A stretch of DNA of 64,000 nucleotides from Desulfomonile tiedjei DSM 6799 (GTDB lineage: Bacteria; Desulfobacterota; Desulfomonilia; Desulfomonilales; Desulfomonilaceae). The stretch is taken from NCBI RefSeq assembly GCF_000266945.1, contig NC_018025.1:1922001-1986000 (forward strand), read 5' to 3'. Below the pieces are notes generated by a model. That model made no database searches. It was given only the letters and a program-made list of their open reading frames with translations, and was not told the DNA's origin. The position numbers were made by a program, and so were the translations under genes. The first letter of the stretch is position 1; the number at the start of each line of letters is the position of its first letter. Of the stretch, positions 43,899 to 54,109 are shown one piece after another.

Positions 43899-44771
43899 AT
43901 GGCCGGCAGGGCCGATAAATTCAAAATAGGTCTCTTTGTGATCGGTGCCCTGATTCTGGGCATCGGTTTGATGATTTGGCTGGGAGCTTCACGCTATTTC
44001 GAAGAAACGCAAATGGTCGTAGCATACTTCAGCGAAAGCGTGCAGGGACTGCAGACGGACAGTCCGGTAAAATTTCGCGGAGTTCCCGTAGGGCGAATTA
44101 AAGCGATACGCCTGGCTCCGAACGGAAGACTTATCGAAGTCGTCATGAGCCTGGATAAGACTTTCCAGGTGACTCCGGATCTGGGCATCAAAATGAACCT
44201 GCTGGGACTGACCGGTCTGAAGTACCTTGAAATGGATACCATCAAACCTGAGCAACAACGAGAAGTCGTCCAGTTGGGTTTCGAACCGAAATACCCGGTA
44301 ATTGCCACGTATCCGTCTGATATCAGCGAGATTGGAAGCGCACTTGATAACATTTTCCAGAAGATAAAAGGTGTGGACGTGGAGAGGATTTCAGATAACC
44401 TTATCCGCGTGTCTGGAAGGCTCGACAAGATGCTGGCCGATCCCAAGCTGGATCATCTGGGGACAGACACTGCCGATGCGATGAGAGAAGTAAAAGAAAC
44501 TGCAAGGAAGCTCAATGAGGAAATCGGCAGGGCGCAGATAGCCAAAAATATGAACAAAGTGACGGAAAAGGCCTCGGAATTGCTCCAGGAAAGCGCGGAA
44601 ACCGCACGAAGCGCAGATCGCATGATTCGAAGAACAGATAATAATCTTAACCGATTAACGCAGAAGCTCGATCGCAGTGCAGATAATCTTATTGATTTTA
44701 CTCGAATGATTCGGCTAAAGCCGTCCAGTATTATCTTCGGTCCGGATGAGAAAACCGCCCCAAACCGGTAA
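43899..44771 (+). CDS. mlaD: MlaD/MCE-domain periplasmic lipid-binding protein
   Basis: Encodes 290 residues. An N-terminal anchor (FKIGLFVIGALILGIGLMIWL) is followed by an MCE domain (VVAYFSESVQGLQTDSPVKF, then RGVPVGRIKAIRLAPNGR) and a long helical C-terminal region. MCE proteins form hexameric rings that carry lipids between membranes. The gene is 60 bases after mlaF with AGGAG ahead of the ATG. The long helical tail suggests a tunnel-like extension, as in YebT/PqiB-type proteins. Confidence 0.9.
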   Translation: MAGRADKFKIGLFVIGALILGIGLMIWLGASRYFEETQMVVAYFSESVQGLQTDSPVKFRGVPVGRIKAIRLAPNGRLIEVVMSLDKTFQVTPDLGIKMNLLGLTGLKYLEMDTIKPEQQREVVQLGFEPKYPVIATYPSDISEIGSALDNIFQKIKGVDVERISDNLIRVSGRLDKMLADPKLDHLGTDTADAMREVKETARKLNEEIGRAQIAKNMNKVTEKASELLQESAETARSADRMIRRTDNNLNRLTQKLDRSADNLIDFTRMIRLKPSSIIFGPDEKTAPNR

Positions 44772-44878
44772 TGGGAAATGGGATGGTTGTGTTATGGTTC
44801 CCGGGGGATTCCCGTTGCATAGCAATGATCCTCCGGAATCATTGGCAGTCTCGGCAAGCTTTTGGCACGAGCGTAAAT

Positions 44879-45538
44879 ATGAAGATTCCCAAGCGGCTCT
44901 CTTTAAATACTGCACGCACTCTTTTTCTCATCCTGAGTATGTTTTTCCTGCAAGTAGGGTGCGCGCTCACAACACGGGACGCCATTACCTACCACACTTT
45001 TAATTATCCAAGCCCGCCCACGGAAAAGACCAGTGTTTCACCGGATACCCTCATGGTCTACCATTTTCTTCTGGATCCGGAGATAGAGATGCACACTCTC
45101 GCGATTTCATGCGAGAAAGGAAGCGAAAAATCGATCCTGAAGCACCGATGGCAAGAGAATCCCGCGGACATGATAACCGAGCTGGTACTCAGGGATCTGA
45201 AAGCTTCCGGTCTGTTCGCCCGAACCGTAGATCAGCTCAGCACCGCCCGCTATCGATATGCTCTGGAAGGACTGATTCGGCAGTTGCAGGGTGAAATCAA
45301 GAATGGAAAAGCTTTTGCACGCTTGGTAATTGAAGTGTCGCTCATGGATTTTGATGCACCATTGGGAATGGATAAGAGTCTTATGAGAGAGACGTACCGT
45401 TTTGAGGTGCCAAGTGTCGACAGCAAACCGGAATCGATTGTTGCCGCATTAAACCAGGCGCTAAAAGACTTCTCGACCAGGCTGAGAACCGATATCAGAG
45501 CGGCACTCGATCGCCATTCCGCCAAATCTAAAAGATAG
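44879..45538 (+). CDS. ABC-type transport auxiliary lipoprotein (PqiC-like)
   Basis: Encodes about 219 residues starting MKIPKRLSLNTARTLFLILS, with a lipoprotein signal ending LQVGC. The body matches the ABC_trans_aux family found with MCE systems: AITYHTFNYPSP, ISCEKGSEKSIL, LVLRDLKASGLFA and RYALEGLIRQLQGEI. It would sit in the outer membrane and receive or deliver lipids from the MlaD ring. An in-frame start at 44771 overlaps mlaD, but the signal peptide marks 44879. Last gene of the operon. Confidence 0.85.
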   Translation: MKIPKRLSLNTARTLFLILSMFFLQVGCALTTRDAITYHTFNYPSPPTEKTSVSPDTLMVYHFLLDPEIEMHTLAISCEKGSEKSILKHRWQENPADMITELVLRDLKASGLFARTVDQLSTARYRYALEGLIRQLQGEIKNGKAFARLVIEVSLMDFDAPLGMDKSLMRETYRFEVPSVDSKPESIVAALNQALKDFSTRLRTDIRAALDRHSAKSKR

Positions 45539-45715
45539 CATCGCACGATAGCGAGAATGCCTGGAGCATGGAGAATCCATAGGTAGTTGAATCGCCGATA
45601 CACTCTCCTGAATTCGTGAAAAAGTTGCTCTTTGGGGGCATCATTTGATATTCTGAATCCGCTGTTACATTGCAGAGTGACCGAAGTGAATGCGATCTTT
45701 CGCGAGGCTGGGACT

Positions 45716-46075
45716 ATGAAGCACATTTTAGTAGTGGATGACGAAAAACATATATGCGAGCTTTACAGAAGTGAACTTGAAGATGAAGGCTATGCGGTCA
45801 CAATAGCACATTCCGGGATAGAGGCTCTTGAAAAAGTTGAATCCGATCCTCCCGACCTTGTCGTTCTCGATATTCAAATGCCGGGTATGGATGGAATCGA
45901 GACTCTAGAGAAATTACTCGGCCGCGATAAAGGTATACCCGTAATCCTCAATACGGCGTACAGCCACTATAAAGATGACTTTACTACCTGGGGAGCGGAT
46001 GCGTACGTTGTCAAATCATCGGATACAACTGTCCTCAAGCAAGAAATAAAAAGGTTGCTTGGTGATGAATCTTAG
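45716..46075 (+). CDS. Single-domain response regulator
   Basis: Encodes 119 residues, only a CheY-like receiver: acidic pair in LVVDDEKH, phospho-acceptor in VVLDIQMPGMDG, Thr in LNTAYS and Lys in YVVKSS. With no output domain it acts by protein-protein contact, in a phosphorelay or on a partner. It ends eight bases before glgC, and the two may be co-transcribed. Which kinase phosphorylates it is unknown; a free histidine kinase is encoded at 51079 but has its own regulator. Confidence 0.9.
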   Translation: MKHILVVDDEKHICELYRSELEDEGYAVTIAHSGIEALEKVESDPPDLVVLDIQMPGMDGIETLEKLLGRDKGIPVILNTAYSHYKDDFTTWGADAYVVKSSDTTVLKQEIKRLLGDES

Positions 46076-46082
46076 AAGTGAG

Positions 46083-47300
46083 ATGAAAAAGACTTTATGC
46101 ATTTTGATGGCGGGAGGGAAAGGCGAGCGCCTGTATCCGTTGACCAAGGCCCGAGCCAAGCCATCCGTCAGATTTGGCGGGATTTACAGAATTGTGGATT
46201 TTACCTTATCGAATTGCTTGAACTCAGATATCCGCAGGGTTTACGTTCTCACCCAGTACAGGTCGGTTTCACTGGATCGACATATACGGCTGGGATGGAA
46301 TATTTTCAACCACGAGTTGGGTGAATTCATCGAATGCATTCCGCCTCAGCAGAGAAACGTAGACCGTTGGTATCGCGGCACTGCAGACAGTATCTACCAG
46401 AACATCCATATTCTCCAACGGGAACGACCCGAACGAGTCCTCATACTCTCCGGCGATCATGTTTACAAAATGAACTACAACGATATGCTCGCTTTTCATA
46501 TCGAGAAAAACGCGCAGCTTACCGTTGCCGGCGTGGAAGTGGATCGCTCTGAGGCATCTGCGTTCGGTGTGATAGGAAGCGATGACCGATTCAGGATTGT
46601 GGATTGGGAGGAGAAGCCGAAGAATCCGAAACCCGTTCCCGGAAATCCTGATAAAGCGTTCGTTTCCATGGGAGTATACATTTTCAACACCGACATGCTG
46701 GTGAAGAGTGTCATAGCGGATGCCAAGAATTCAGCATCCTCCCATGATTTTGGGAAGGACGTAGTACCTTCCGCTATCACCAAGAGCGGTGTATTCGTCC
46801 ACAGTTTCAAAGAAGCAAACAATGAGGAAGGCCGATATTGGAGAGATATAGGAACTCTGGACGCATACTGGCAGGCCAATATGGATCTCTGCAAGAAAGA
46901 TCCTCCTGTTAACCTGTACGACCCCGAATGGCCTATCCGTACGTACCAGGAACAAGTGCCTCCAGCCAAGACCGTGTCAACGGATGATTCGGAAGGAGTC
47001 CTCAATGGAGCCGCATTGAACTCTATTATTTCCGGAGGATGCATTGTGTCCGGAGCAACCGTTCGCCGCTCGGTTCTGTCGTTAAACGTATCGGTTGGCC
47101 CCAAAAGCCTTGTGGAAGATTCGGTCATCCTGGAAAACGTGAAAATAGGGTCACGGGTGAAGATCAAGAAAGCGATTATAGATCAGGACGTGCATGTTCC
47201 CGATGATTTCGTGATCGGACACGATCCCGAGGCAGATAAGGCTCGCTTTACCATATCTAACGCGGGCGTGGTGATAGTCCCCAGAGGTATGAGTCTTTGA
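46083..47300 (+). CDS. glgC: Glucose-1-phosphate adenylyltransferase
   Basis: Encodes 405 residues. The N-terminal nucleotidyltransferase has LMAGGKGERLYPLTKARAKP, VRFGGIYRIVDF, WYRGTADSIYQN and LSGDHVYKMNY; a left-handed beta-helix with VEDSVILENVKIGSRVKIKK closes the protein. It makes ADP-glucose for glycogen synthesis. ATG 46083 is used; a GTG at 46059 overlaps the receiver gene. A glycogen store suits an organism with fluctuating energy supply. Confidence 0.95.
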   Translation: MKKTLCILMAGGKGERLYPLTKARAKPSVRFGGIYRIVDFTLSNCLNSDIRRVYVLTQYRSVSLDRHIRLGWNIFNHELGEFIECIPPQQRNVDRWYRGTADSIYQNIHILQRERPERVLILSGDHVYKMNYNDMLAFHIEKNAQLTVAGVEVDRSEASAFGVIGSDDRFRIVDWEEKPKNPKPVPGNPDKAFVSMGVYIFNTDMLVKSVIADAKNSASSHDFGKDVVPSAITKSGVFVHSFKEANNEEGRYWRDIGTLDAYWQANMDLCKKDPPVNLYDPEWPIRTYQEQVPPAKTVSTDDSEGVLNGAALNSIISGGCIVSGATVRRSVLSLNVSVGPKSLVEDSVILENVKIGSRVKIKKAIIDQDVHVPDDFVIGHDPEADKARFTISNAGVVIVPRGMSL

Positions 47301-47378
47301 TGCATCGGTGAGAGTGGCTTTGAAACCTTTTATCCAAAGCCTCTGAGATATTTCGAAAGAAAAGACAATCCTACTTGA

Positions 47379-47413
47379 ATCGGGAAAAAACGTTTTTTCC
47401 TCGATAAGGTTTT
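47379..47413 (+). terminator. Terminator-like palindrome after glgC
   Basis: ATCGGGAAAAAACGTTTTTTCC then TCGAT is close to a perfect palindrome, followed after four bases by six T. It lies about 80 bases past the glgC stop. Confidence 0.45.
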
Positions 47414-47441
47414 TTATTCTTTGTAATTGAGGGACACTCCC

Positions 47442-48215
47442 ATGCCCGAACGTACAATAAACGGAAGAAGACTCGGATTTGAGATTCAGCCCGAAAGCTT
47501 CGACAAAAACGGGCTTACGGTCGTGTTCATTCATGGAACCGGCGGTGACAGAGAGCACTGGCGGGATCAACTGAACGGATTATCTTCGACTGCTAGCATG
47601 TTGGCTCTGGAACTGCCGGGACATGGTACTTCGGAAGGTCCGGGTGAAGCAACTGTTCAGGGTTTTTCCCGGTGGGTAATCGATTTCATAGATGCAGTGG
47701 ATCTCCGAAAAGTAATGCTTGTGGGATGTTCTCTGGGCAGTGCTATTACTCAATGGATTGCGCTGAATGCTCGTCAGCCCTGGCTTGTGGCTCTCGGTCT
47801 TGTTGGAGCGGGTGCCCGATTGAAGGTGCATCCGGCTTTTCTTGAGGGGCTCAGAGACAATAAGAATAAAGCACTGTCAATGTTGGCCGATTTTTGCCTG
47901 TCGGACAGTCCGGACCCCGTTCTTCATGCAAAACTACGGGAAAAGTTTCTGGATGCCGACGCTGAACTGATACTGGGCGATCTCGGTGCGTGCAACGAAT
48001 TCGATGTAATGGGCAGGCTATCGGAAATCGATCTACCGACCTGTATTATCGTCGGTCAAGAAGACAAGCTCACTCCGGTGAAGTACGCCAAGTTTCTCAG
48101 TGAATCTATAAAAAATTCGTCATTACAGATTATTCCTGCAGCAGGACACCTGGTATCGATGGAACAACCGCTGAAGTTCAACGAGATCCTTTCAGACTTC
48201 ATCCGTCGACTATAG
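47442..48215 (+). CDS. Alpha/beta hydrolase
   Basis: Encodes 257 residues from MPERTINGRRLGFEI. Catalytic triad: Ser in VGCSLGSA (nucleophile elbow), Asp in VGQEDKLTP and His in AAGHLVSMEQP; the oxyanion loop is FIHGTGGDREHW. It belongs to the large family of carboxylesterases and C-C hydrolases; the substrate cannot be set. ATG 47442 is preferred to the TTG at 47427. The convergent TetR regulator starts beyond it. Confidence 0.88.
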   Translation: MPERTINGRRLGFEIQPESFDKNGLTVVFIHGTGGDREHWRDQLNGLSSTASMLALELPGHGTSEGPGEATVQGFSRWVIDFIDAVDLRKVMLVGCSLGSAITQWIALNARQPWLVALGLVGAGARLKVHPAFLEGLRDNKNKALSMLADFCLSDSPDPVLHAKLREKFLDADAELILGDLGACNEFDVMGRLSEIDLPTCIIVGQEDKLTPVKYAKFLSESIKNSSLQIIPAAGHLVSMEQPLKFNEILSDFIRRL

Positions 48216-48251
48216 CGTTTCCCGAAAGTCTTGAAAGAGTCGGCCTTATTC

Positions 48252-48896
48252 TTAGTCCGCTTCCGTCTTTGGCCGAACCCCGGCGAAGGAGGGCAGGAAT
48301 ATATAATTGAGCGTCTCTTTTACCAGCCTGATATATTCTTCTTTGGAAATCTTGAGCATGGATCTGAAAAAGTCTTCGCCTGAAACGAAATTGTGCATGG
48401 CGTTCATGAGTGCAAGCACCAGCATACGTACTTCGTTGGGCACATTTTTTCTATCTTTTGCCATACCCATGGACCGAGCGATATCGGTAATCACTTCCGG
48501 AACATGAAAATCCAGAGCGGATTCGTCCCGGGTTTTCGTAAAATAGCGAAATAGAATCAAATTGGAAATCTCCGAGTGCTCGAAAAGATAATCGATCATG
48601 ATGTCGAAAGAGATTTCGATTCTTTTCGCCAGAGGCATTCCGTGTATGATATTTTCTACTTCCAATAGCTTGGTTTTGAGGTCTTCATTTATATCGAGAA
48701 CGACTGCTTCGTACAGATCGCTTTTTTCACCCCAATGATAGTACATGGTGGAGATATCAATCCCAACCTCTTCTGCAATCATTCTCGTCGTAGCGCCATG
48801 AAACCCGTATTGACCGAAAATGATCCGTGCTTTATTGAGAATCCTGGCCTTCATGGAATCAGGATCTTTTCGGGCTTTTTCAAGAGGTGTTGGCAT
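48252..48896 (-). CDS. TetR-family transcriptional regulator
   Basis: Encodes about 214 residues starting MPTPLEKARKDPDSMKARIL. The N-terminal HTH reads GFHGATTRMIAEEVGIDIST then MYYHWGEKSDLYEAVV, standard for TetR. The C-terminal ligand domain is helical. ATG 48896 is used in place of the more upstream frame. It is convergent with the hydrolase gene. A short inverted repeat (TTCCA and TGGAA, 8 bases apart) lies about 20-35 bases upstream and could be its own operator. Confidence 0.85.
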   Translation of the reverse strand: MPTPLEKARKDPDSMKARILNKARIIFGQYGFHGATTRMIAEEVGIDISTMYYHWGEKSDLYEAVVLDINEDLKTKLLEVENIIHGMPLAKRIEISFDIMIDYLFEHSEISNLILFRYFTKTRDESALDFHVPEVITDIARSMGMAKDRKNVPNEVRMLVLALMNAMHNFVSGEDFFRSMLKISKEEYIRLVKETLNYIFLPSFAGVRPKTEAD

Positions 48897-49448
48897 CGTA
48901 ATGTTCCATCTTATTATTCCATCGATTGTTGGAATCACAATGCGGTATATCACAAAATAAGTCAAGGGAAAAATTACCCACTGTTTGTGCTGGTTTCCTT
49001 GTGTTCGCGGAACGTCAAGCCAGAGGCGCCGGGGGAGATGACGTACGCTATGCTTCTTCTCGACTCTACTGTACCTGTAGCGATTCATATAAAAATCTGA
49101 CGTTTATCCCATGCTTCAAGACAAGATACTAGTGGGGACCGACGTCTCCCTGCCGAACCCATAGTTTATTATAGCAGTAGACATAATTTCCGACCTTTTG
49201 AAGACCGTTCCTTCTACAAGGAAGGGTAGAGTCCGGCGTCTCTGCCGGACCGAACCGGTCGGTTCATTATGAAAAATGTGCCGGCACGGAGGCACGGCAC
49301 CCACCGATTATCCAGAAGCGCTTTTCGCAATCGGACAAAAAATGTGACATTTGCTATAACTCATCAACGAAATGGTATTAGATGGGAGTAAAAGAACCCG
49401 CTCGTCATTCCAACGTGTAGAATGACGAGACGTGGTTTTCGGACTCTC
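48897..49448. repeat. Intergenic region with family B copy
   Basis: The left segment (GACGTTTATCCCATGCTTCA at about 49100) matches sequence at 50345 and 57940. Family B spans about 49160-49335, containing AATGTGCCGGCACGGAGGCA and the preceding CCGGCGTCTCTGCCGG, as at 30120. AT-rich promoter sequence for TetR lies near 48900. No genes. Confidence 0.75.
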
Positions 49449-50150
49449 TCAGAGGGGGGAGGCGAATGATTCGATGAATTCCTGTCTCGTGTTGTCGCGA
49501 TGGTCCACGAAATAAAGCACGGTACCCTTCTCCCTCATTTCAGCGAGCATTGCAGGTACTTGACTACGTTCGATGGAATGAGCCCTTATGTACACATGGC
49601 GATACCCGGCTGGTGCCCGCTCGCAGGAAGTGAGAATACTGACGAGTCGACCGCAGTGGACCCTGATTATTTCCAGAACTTCGCCTATTGCCCCGGGACG
49701 GTCTTCCAGTTGAAAGGCGAACTGCACACCCCGTTGTTCCAGTCCGCTTAGAGAAATCAGCGCTTGGAACAGCTCGTGATTGGAAATCAGGCCAATCACT
49801 TTTCCATCGCCATTGATTACGGGAGCTCCGGAAAAGTTGTTCTTCAGAAGAATCGATGCAGCCTCTTCCAACGTGAGATCCGGAGCCAGGGTTACGGGTT
49901 TTCGGCTCATGATATCTGAAACTTTGATTCTTGAAAGGAGATAGATGAGCTCGTGAATATCCAGAGAAGTTGCATCCGAAGCGGACGCCCTCTTCAAGTC
50001 TCTATCCGTCACTACTCCTATGAGTTGATTCTTCTGCATTACCGGCAAAAGAGCGACCTTATGCTCTTTCATACACACCATTGCATCCTGCATCGAAGCA
50101 TTTACATCGATTGTCGGAACATCTTTTCGCATCCAATACTTAACTAACAT
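49449..50150 (-). CDS. CBS-pair plus ACT-domain protein (AcuB-like)
   Basis: Encodes about 233 residues. Two CBS domains are visible (MLVKYWMRKDVPTIDVNASM, LIGVVTDRDLKRA, KVSDIMSRKPVTLAPDLTLE, GKVIGLISNHELF), followed by an ACT domain (VQFAFQLEDRPGAIGEVLEI). CBS pairs bind adenosine nucleotides and ACT domains bind amino acids; the AcuB group regulates acetoin or acetyl-CoA metabolism. GAGGAGT precedes the ATG at 50150. Confidence 0.85.
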   Translation of the reverse strand: MLVKYWMRKDVPTIDVNASMQDAMVCMKEHKVALLPVMQKNQLIGVVTDRDLKRASASDATSLDIHELIYLLSRIKVSDIMSRKPVTLAPDLTLEEAASILLKNNFSGAPVINGDGKVIGLISNHELFQALISLSGLEQRGVQFAFQLEDRPGAIGEVLEIIRVHCGRLVSILTSCERAPAGYRHVYIRAHSIERSQVPAMLAEMREKGTVLYFVDHRDNTRQEFIESFASPL

Positions 50151-50732
50151 CTTCGTACTCCTCTCCACATGAAATGCCCACGCACGATCGCTTCGCAGTG
50201 TCAGCAGATGCAGTCCTGATTTTCCTCACTCGAATCCCCCTTTCGACTCCAGGAGTGCTAACACTCTTGCATCTCAATGATCCAATTTTCGTGCCAATTC
50301 CCGGTAGGATTTACATTAACCTCTATGGGTAAGATAATTCTGAGGTTTATCCAGCGCTTCAATACGAGATATTAGTGGATGTCAGCACGGAGAAACGGTC
50401 TCAACATTCTCGATTCCACAAGAAGCGTGACACGATTCTCTATCTTCGTAGGGGTAGGCCTAGTGCCTACCCTTATTTGGACGGACACGAGGCCCGCTCC
50501 TACAATCAGGCCAGCAGGACCATGAGGACTTCGTTCCACGATCTGGGATAAATTTCGATTTTTGAGACAGTTTCCGGAGGCTGGCACCCCACCAGTACTT
50601 CTATCCACAACCAGAGATCAATTTTGATAATTCCTATATGTATCGGGAGGATATTCGAATATATGTTCTCGGGGGATTTTAGGGATTCCGGGGCGGGAAC
50701 CGGGAAAAATGAGATCATATGGAGGGCGATAT
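50151..50732. repeat. Intergenic region with family A copy 5
   Basis: Family A copy 5 spans about 50389-50577, diverged from the others (GAGAAACGGTCTCAACATTC to TTTTTGAGACAGTTTCC), with a left segment ATTCTGAGGTTTATCCAGCG. The promoter region of the CBS-ACT gene should lie near 50170-50260. No gene until the small one at 50733. Confidence 0.7.
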
Positions 50733-50981
50733 ATGAAAAGTTCCCTCTCGCGTGTGGCCTTTCTCGTGAGCCCTCCACAATCTCTGTCCATTCGAAGAAG
50801 CAACAGTTGTGCCAAGTTAAGGCAGAAATGCAAGACCGTTCGCGTCCTCTCGCAGCGCTCCGGAAAGATCACTGCATTATATTGCTCCAATCATTCTTTG
50901 TATCAGGGATGTCAGTGTTCTTTACAACCTGTAAAAAAGCCTGCCAAAAAGCTCATTGACTCGTTTGGAAATCACAGATAG
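50733..50981 (+). CDS. Small Cys-containing hypothetical protein, 82 aa
   Basis: Encodes 82 basic residues beginning MKSSLSRVAFLVSPPQSLSI with a C-terminal cluster of Cys (ALYCSNHSLYQGCQCS). GGAGGGCGATAT directly precedes the ATG, the main support. Basic and Cys-bearing; no known family. It could be spurious, since the region is repeat-rich. Confidence 0.35.
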   Translation: MKSSLSRVAFLVSPPQSLSIRRSNSCAKLRQKCKTVRVLSQRSGKITALYCSNHSLYQGCQCSLQPVKKPAKKLIDSFGNHR

Positions 50982-51078
50982 TCTGATTCATCTTCATCCT
51001 TTTTTACGAGTAGAATAAGAGACTGCTCTGAAGAGCCTGTCTCAAAGCGGTTCCGCTTTATAATCTACGGAGAAGCTC

Positions 51079-52563
51079 ATGTGGAATCGAATAAGTCTGC
51101 GCACGCGTATCATATGTATGCTCGCGCTGCTGGTTCTGGTCACGGTTGGCGGTGGTATCACTTCCATGTGGTACACGTACATGATGGACAGATTCTTCGC
51201 GGCATTGGTCGAATCGGATATTGGAGCATTTCGTACGTCTCAAGAGCTCGAGAATGCCATTGTTATGCAGAAGGGCTACGTTACGTATTTCTTCCAGGAC
51301 GGAGACCCTCAATGGCTCGAGAAACTCGACAAATATCGAAATTCCTTCGAATCGATACTCCTGAAAGCCCGTAAATCAACCGATTCAGATAAAGAAAGAG
51401 AAATACTCAATCGTATTGAATCACTCTATATAAAATACTCGTACTATCGGGACCAGGTCCTGGACTTGTATAAAGAAGGCAAGAAGGCTGAGGGCTTCAA
51501 ATTACATAAAGAAATCCGAGATCAGTTTTTTGCCATTATTGATTTATGTCAGGAATTCACCCGAAAATATGAAGAACGTATCGCTGCTTCCCGCATGCAA
51601 ATAGCAGATGAAGCACAATTGATTACTGTCCTTGCGTTTGCCGCGCTTGTCTGCGTGCTGGTATTAAGTCTGGTGCTCGCTTACATTCTTTTAATACAGG
51701 TGCTCGGACCAATTCGCCAGTTGACGCTGACCACCCAGGCAACCACCGATAACGTGGAGGATGAAGTCAAGGCGCTCAGTCTCAGATTCAGAGATCTCAT
51801 TGAGGACGTGGATCAAACGAAAACGAAACTGAAATGGAGCCGTGAACACCTCCTCCAGGCAGAAAAATGGGCTCTTGTAGGAAAACTGGCCGCGGGCGTT
51901 GCTCACAGTGTCCGAAATCCCCTCACTTCAGTGAAAATGAGACTCTTCTCCATGGAGCGCACATTGGCTCTTTCTCCCAGTCAAAAAGAAGACTTCGAAG
52001 TCATCTCTGAAGAGATCAGACACATCGATACTATAGTGGGGAATTTCCTGGAATTTTCCAGGCCGCCCAAACTCAAGATGCAGACAGTAAGCCCGTCCGA
52101 TGCTGTCGACATGGCGATTCAGTTGTTGCGGCATCGTCTGGAATCGTACGATGTAAAAGTGACAGTTCAGCGAGAAGAGCGCTTGCCTGAAATTCCCGCT
52201 GATCCCGATCAGTTGAAAGAAGTATTCGTAAATCTTATAGTAAATGCATGCGAGGCAATGGTGGATGGAGGATCCATCGACATCTCCGAAAAGCTGAATA
52301 CATCAGAGAATATGGGGCGCTTCATCACCATTGCGGTCAGCGACAAAGGTCCGGGCGTTCCGGATGCCATTCAGGAAAAGCTTTTTCAACCATTTTTCAG
52401 TACTAAGGAAGAAGGAACGGGTTTGGGGCTGAGCATAGCAACTCGCATCGTGGAAGAACACGGAGGGTGGCTCGACCTGAAATCAAGAGAGAGTGAAGGT
52501 GCCACTTTCATCATCACTCTTCCGATCCGGGAGGAGGGCGCGTGGGAACAATCGTTATCGTAG
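51079..52563 (+). CDS. Sensor histidine kinase, NtrB/HydH-like
   Basis: Encodes 494 residues. Two transmembrane helices (about 12-36 and 175-205) bracket a periplasmic sensor of about 140 helical residues, followed by a HAMP-like linker. The kinase core has AAGVAHSVRNPLTSVKM (H box, His followed by Ser), VNLIVNACEAM (N box), SDKGPGVPD (G1) and GTGLGLSIATRI (G2). The stop overlaps the regulator gene by 22 bases. It probably activates the downstream sigma-54 regulator; the signal is unknown. A small stem precedes the ATG, with GGAGAAGC as ribosome site. Confidence 0.93.
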   Translation: MWNRISLRTRIICMLALLVLVTVGGGITSMWYTYMMDRFFAALVESDIGAFRTSQELENAIVMQKGYVTYFFQDGDPQWLEKLDKYRNSFESILLKARKSTDSDKEREILNRIESLYIKYSYYRDQVLDLYKEGKKAEGFKLHKEIRDQFFAIIDLCQEFTRKYEERIAASRMQIADEAQLITVLAFAALVCVLVLSLVLAYILLIQVLGPIRQLTLTTQATTDNVEDEVKALSLRFRDLIEDVDQTKTKLKWSREHLLQAEKWALVGKLAAGVAHSVRNPLTSVKMRLFSMERTLALSPSQKEDFEVISEEIRHIDTIVGNFLEFSRPPKLKMQTVSPSDAVDMAIQLLRHRLESYDVKVTVQREERLPEIPADPDQLKEVFVNLIVNACEAMVDGGSIDISEKLNTSENMGRFITIAVSDKGPGVPDAIQEKLFQPFFSTKEEGTGLGLSIATRIVEEHGGWLDLKSRESEGATFIITLPIREEGAWEQSLS

Positions 52564-53972
52564 ACGATGACGCTCAGCTCAGGCACAGTTTTGAAAAGCT
52601 GTTGACTTCAGAAGGGCATGTCGTCCGCACTTCTGCCACAGGAGAAACCGGTCTAGAGCTTATCAAGGCAAAGCTCCCGGATCTCGTCATCATGGATGTG
52701 CGCCTGCCCGGGATGGACGGCCTGGAAACATTCCGAGCCATGCACGACATCGAGCCGAAGCTGCCGGTCATCATCATGACTGCGTACGGCAGTACGGATA
52801 CAGCGATAGAAGCAACAAAGCTGGGGGCCTATGATTACGTCCTGAAACCGTTCGAAATTCCGGAGATGTTGAACACTATCGAGAAAGCTCTCGAAGCCGG
52901 AAGGTTTATGCGGTCCCGCGTATCAGTGGACGCGACCGCGGTGAACGATTCCTCAGATGCTATTCTCGGGCGCAGCAAGGCTATGCAGGAAGTCTTCAAA
53001 GCGATAGGCAGGGTTGCTTCGACTGATGCCACGGTTCTCATCCGGGGAGAATCGGGAACAGGTAAAGAACTCGTCGCACGAGCGATTTATCAGCACGGAA
53101 TTCGCTCTGACAAACCTTTCCTGGTGATAAATTGTGTGGCCATTCCCGAAACACTCCTGGAGAGCGAGTTGTTCGGGTATGAAAAAGGCGCATTTACCGG
53201 CGCTGTCACCAGGAGAGTCGGGAAAATCGAACAGGCCAATGGCGGTACTGTTTTCCTTGATGAAATCGGAGATATGCCATTCAGCATTCAGGCAAAGATT
53301 CTCCGTCTTCTTCAGGAAAAGAGCATAGAGAGACTGGGCGGACGAGCCCCGATTCCCGTGGATGTTCGCGTCATTGCCGCAACGAATCGGGATTTGGAAG
53401 CGGCCCTTGCCGAAGGCAGATTCCGCGAAGATCTCTACTACCGGCTAAAGGTGGTGACTCTGCGACTGCCGCCTTTACGCGATCGCTCCGGTGACACCAT
53501 CGTACTTGCCGATTATTTTCTCAAGAAATATGCGTCCGAAATGAACGTCAACAGTCCCGGTGTCACAGCGGAAGCCAAGACTATTCTCAACAATTACGCA
53601 TGGCCGGGAAATGTGCGCGAACTGGGGAACACGATGCAAAAAGCTCTCATTTTCAGCAGAGGAGCCCCCATCAGCGCAGAGGAGATTTCACAGGCAATCA
53701 AGGGGGAGACTGCACGACGTGAGCCGATACAGAGTTCCGAAGACGAGCCTATACGGGATTGGGTTCGAAAAGTCCTGGCTTTGGGCGGCGGTGAAAAGAC
53801 GTTCAACGATCTCATCGATAAGTTCGCTGAATTGCTTATCACTGAAGCCTTGAATCTCACCAGTGGGAATCGATCCCAGGCGGCAAAGCTTCTGGGGTTG
53901 TCCAGACCCACGCTTCTTGCACGTATTGAGAAATACGGCATCAAGATCGAAACCGCCATCAGGAGTGAGTAA
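52542..53972 (+). CDS. Sigma-54 response regulator (NtrC family)
   Basis: Encodes 476 residues from GTG 52542 behind GGAGGAGGGCGC. Receiver: [20 protein letters not shown] and LKPFEIP. AAA+ domain: [13 protein letters not shown] (Walker A), [20 protein letters not shown] (intact GAFTGA), [13 protein letters not shown] (Walker B), [11 protein letters not shown] and [10 protein letters not shown]. The C-terminal HTH is [20 protein letters not shown] (Fis type). It activates sigma-54 promoters when phosphorylated; a candidate target is the promoter at 18597, which cannot be confirmed here. Confidence 0.95.
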   Translation: MGTIVIVDDDAQLRHSFEKLLTSEGHVVRTSATGETGLELIKAKLPDLVIMDVRLPGMDGLETFRAMHDIEPKLPVIIMTAYGSTDTAIEATKLGAYDYVLKPFEIPEMLNTIEKALEAGRFMRSRVSVDATAVNDSSDAILGRSKAMQEVFKAIGRVASTDATVLIRGESGTGKELVARAIYQHGIRSDKPFLVINCVAIPETLLESELFGYEKGAFTGAVTRRVGKIEQANGGTVFLDEIGDMPFSIQAKILRLLQEKSIERLGGRAPIPVDVRVIAATNRDLEAALAEGRFREDLYYRLKVVTLRLPPLRDRSGDTIVLADYFLKKYASEMNVNSPGVTAEAKTILNNYAWPGNVRELGNTMQKALIFSRGAPISAEEISQAIKGETARREPIQSSEDEPIRDWVRKVLALGGGEKTFNDLIDKFAELLITEALNLTSGNRSQAAKLLGLSRPTLLARIEKYGIKIETAIRSE

Positions 53973-54109
53973 GTTGTTTGCAGGGAGCCAGACGTGCGGA
54001 GCATTCCATTACGTTAGATATGGCTGATGATGGAAGGGTTTTCTGTGGGAACTCTTTTATATAAAGGATTTTCCCTTAGCTCCATCGTCCGACTCTTTCG
54101 AGTTAAAAT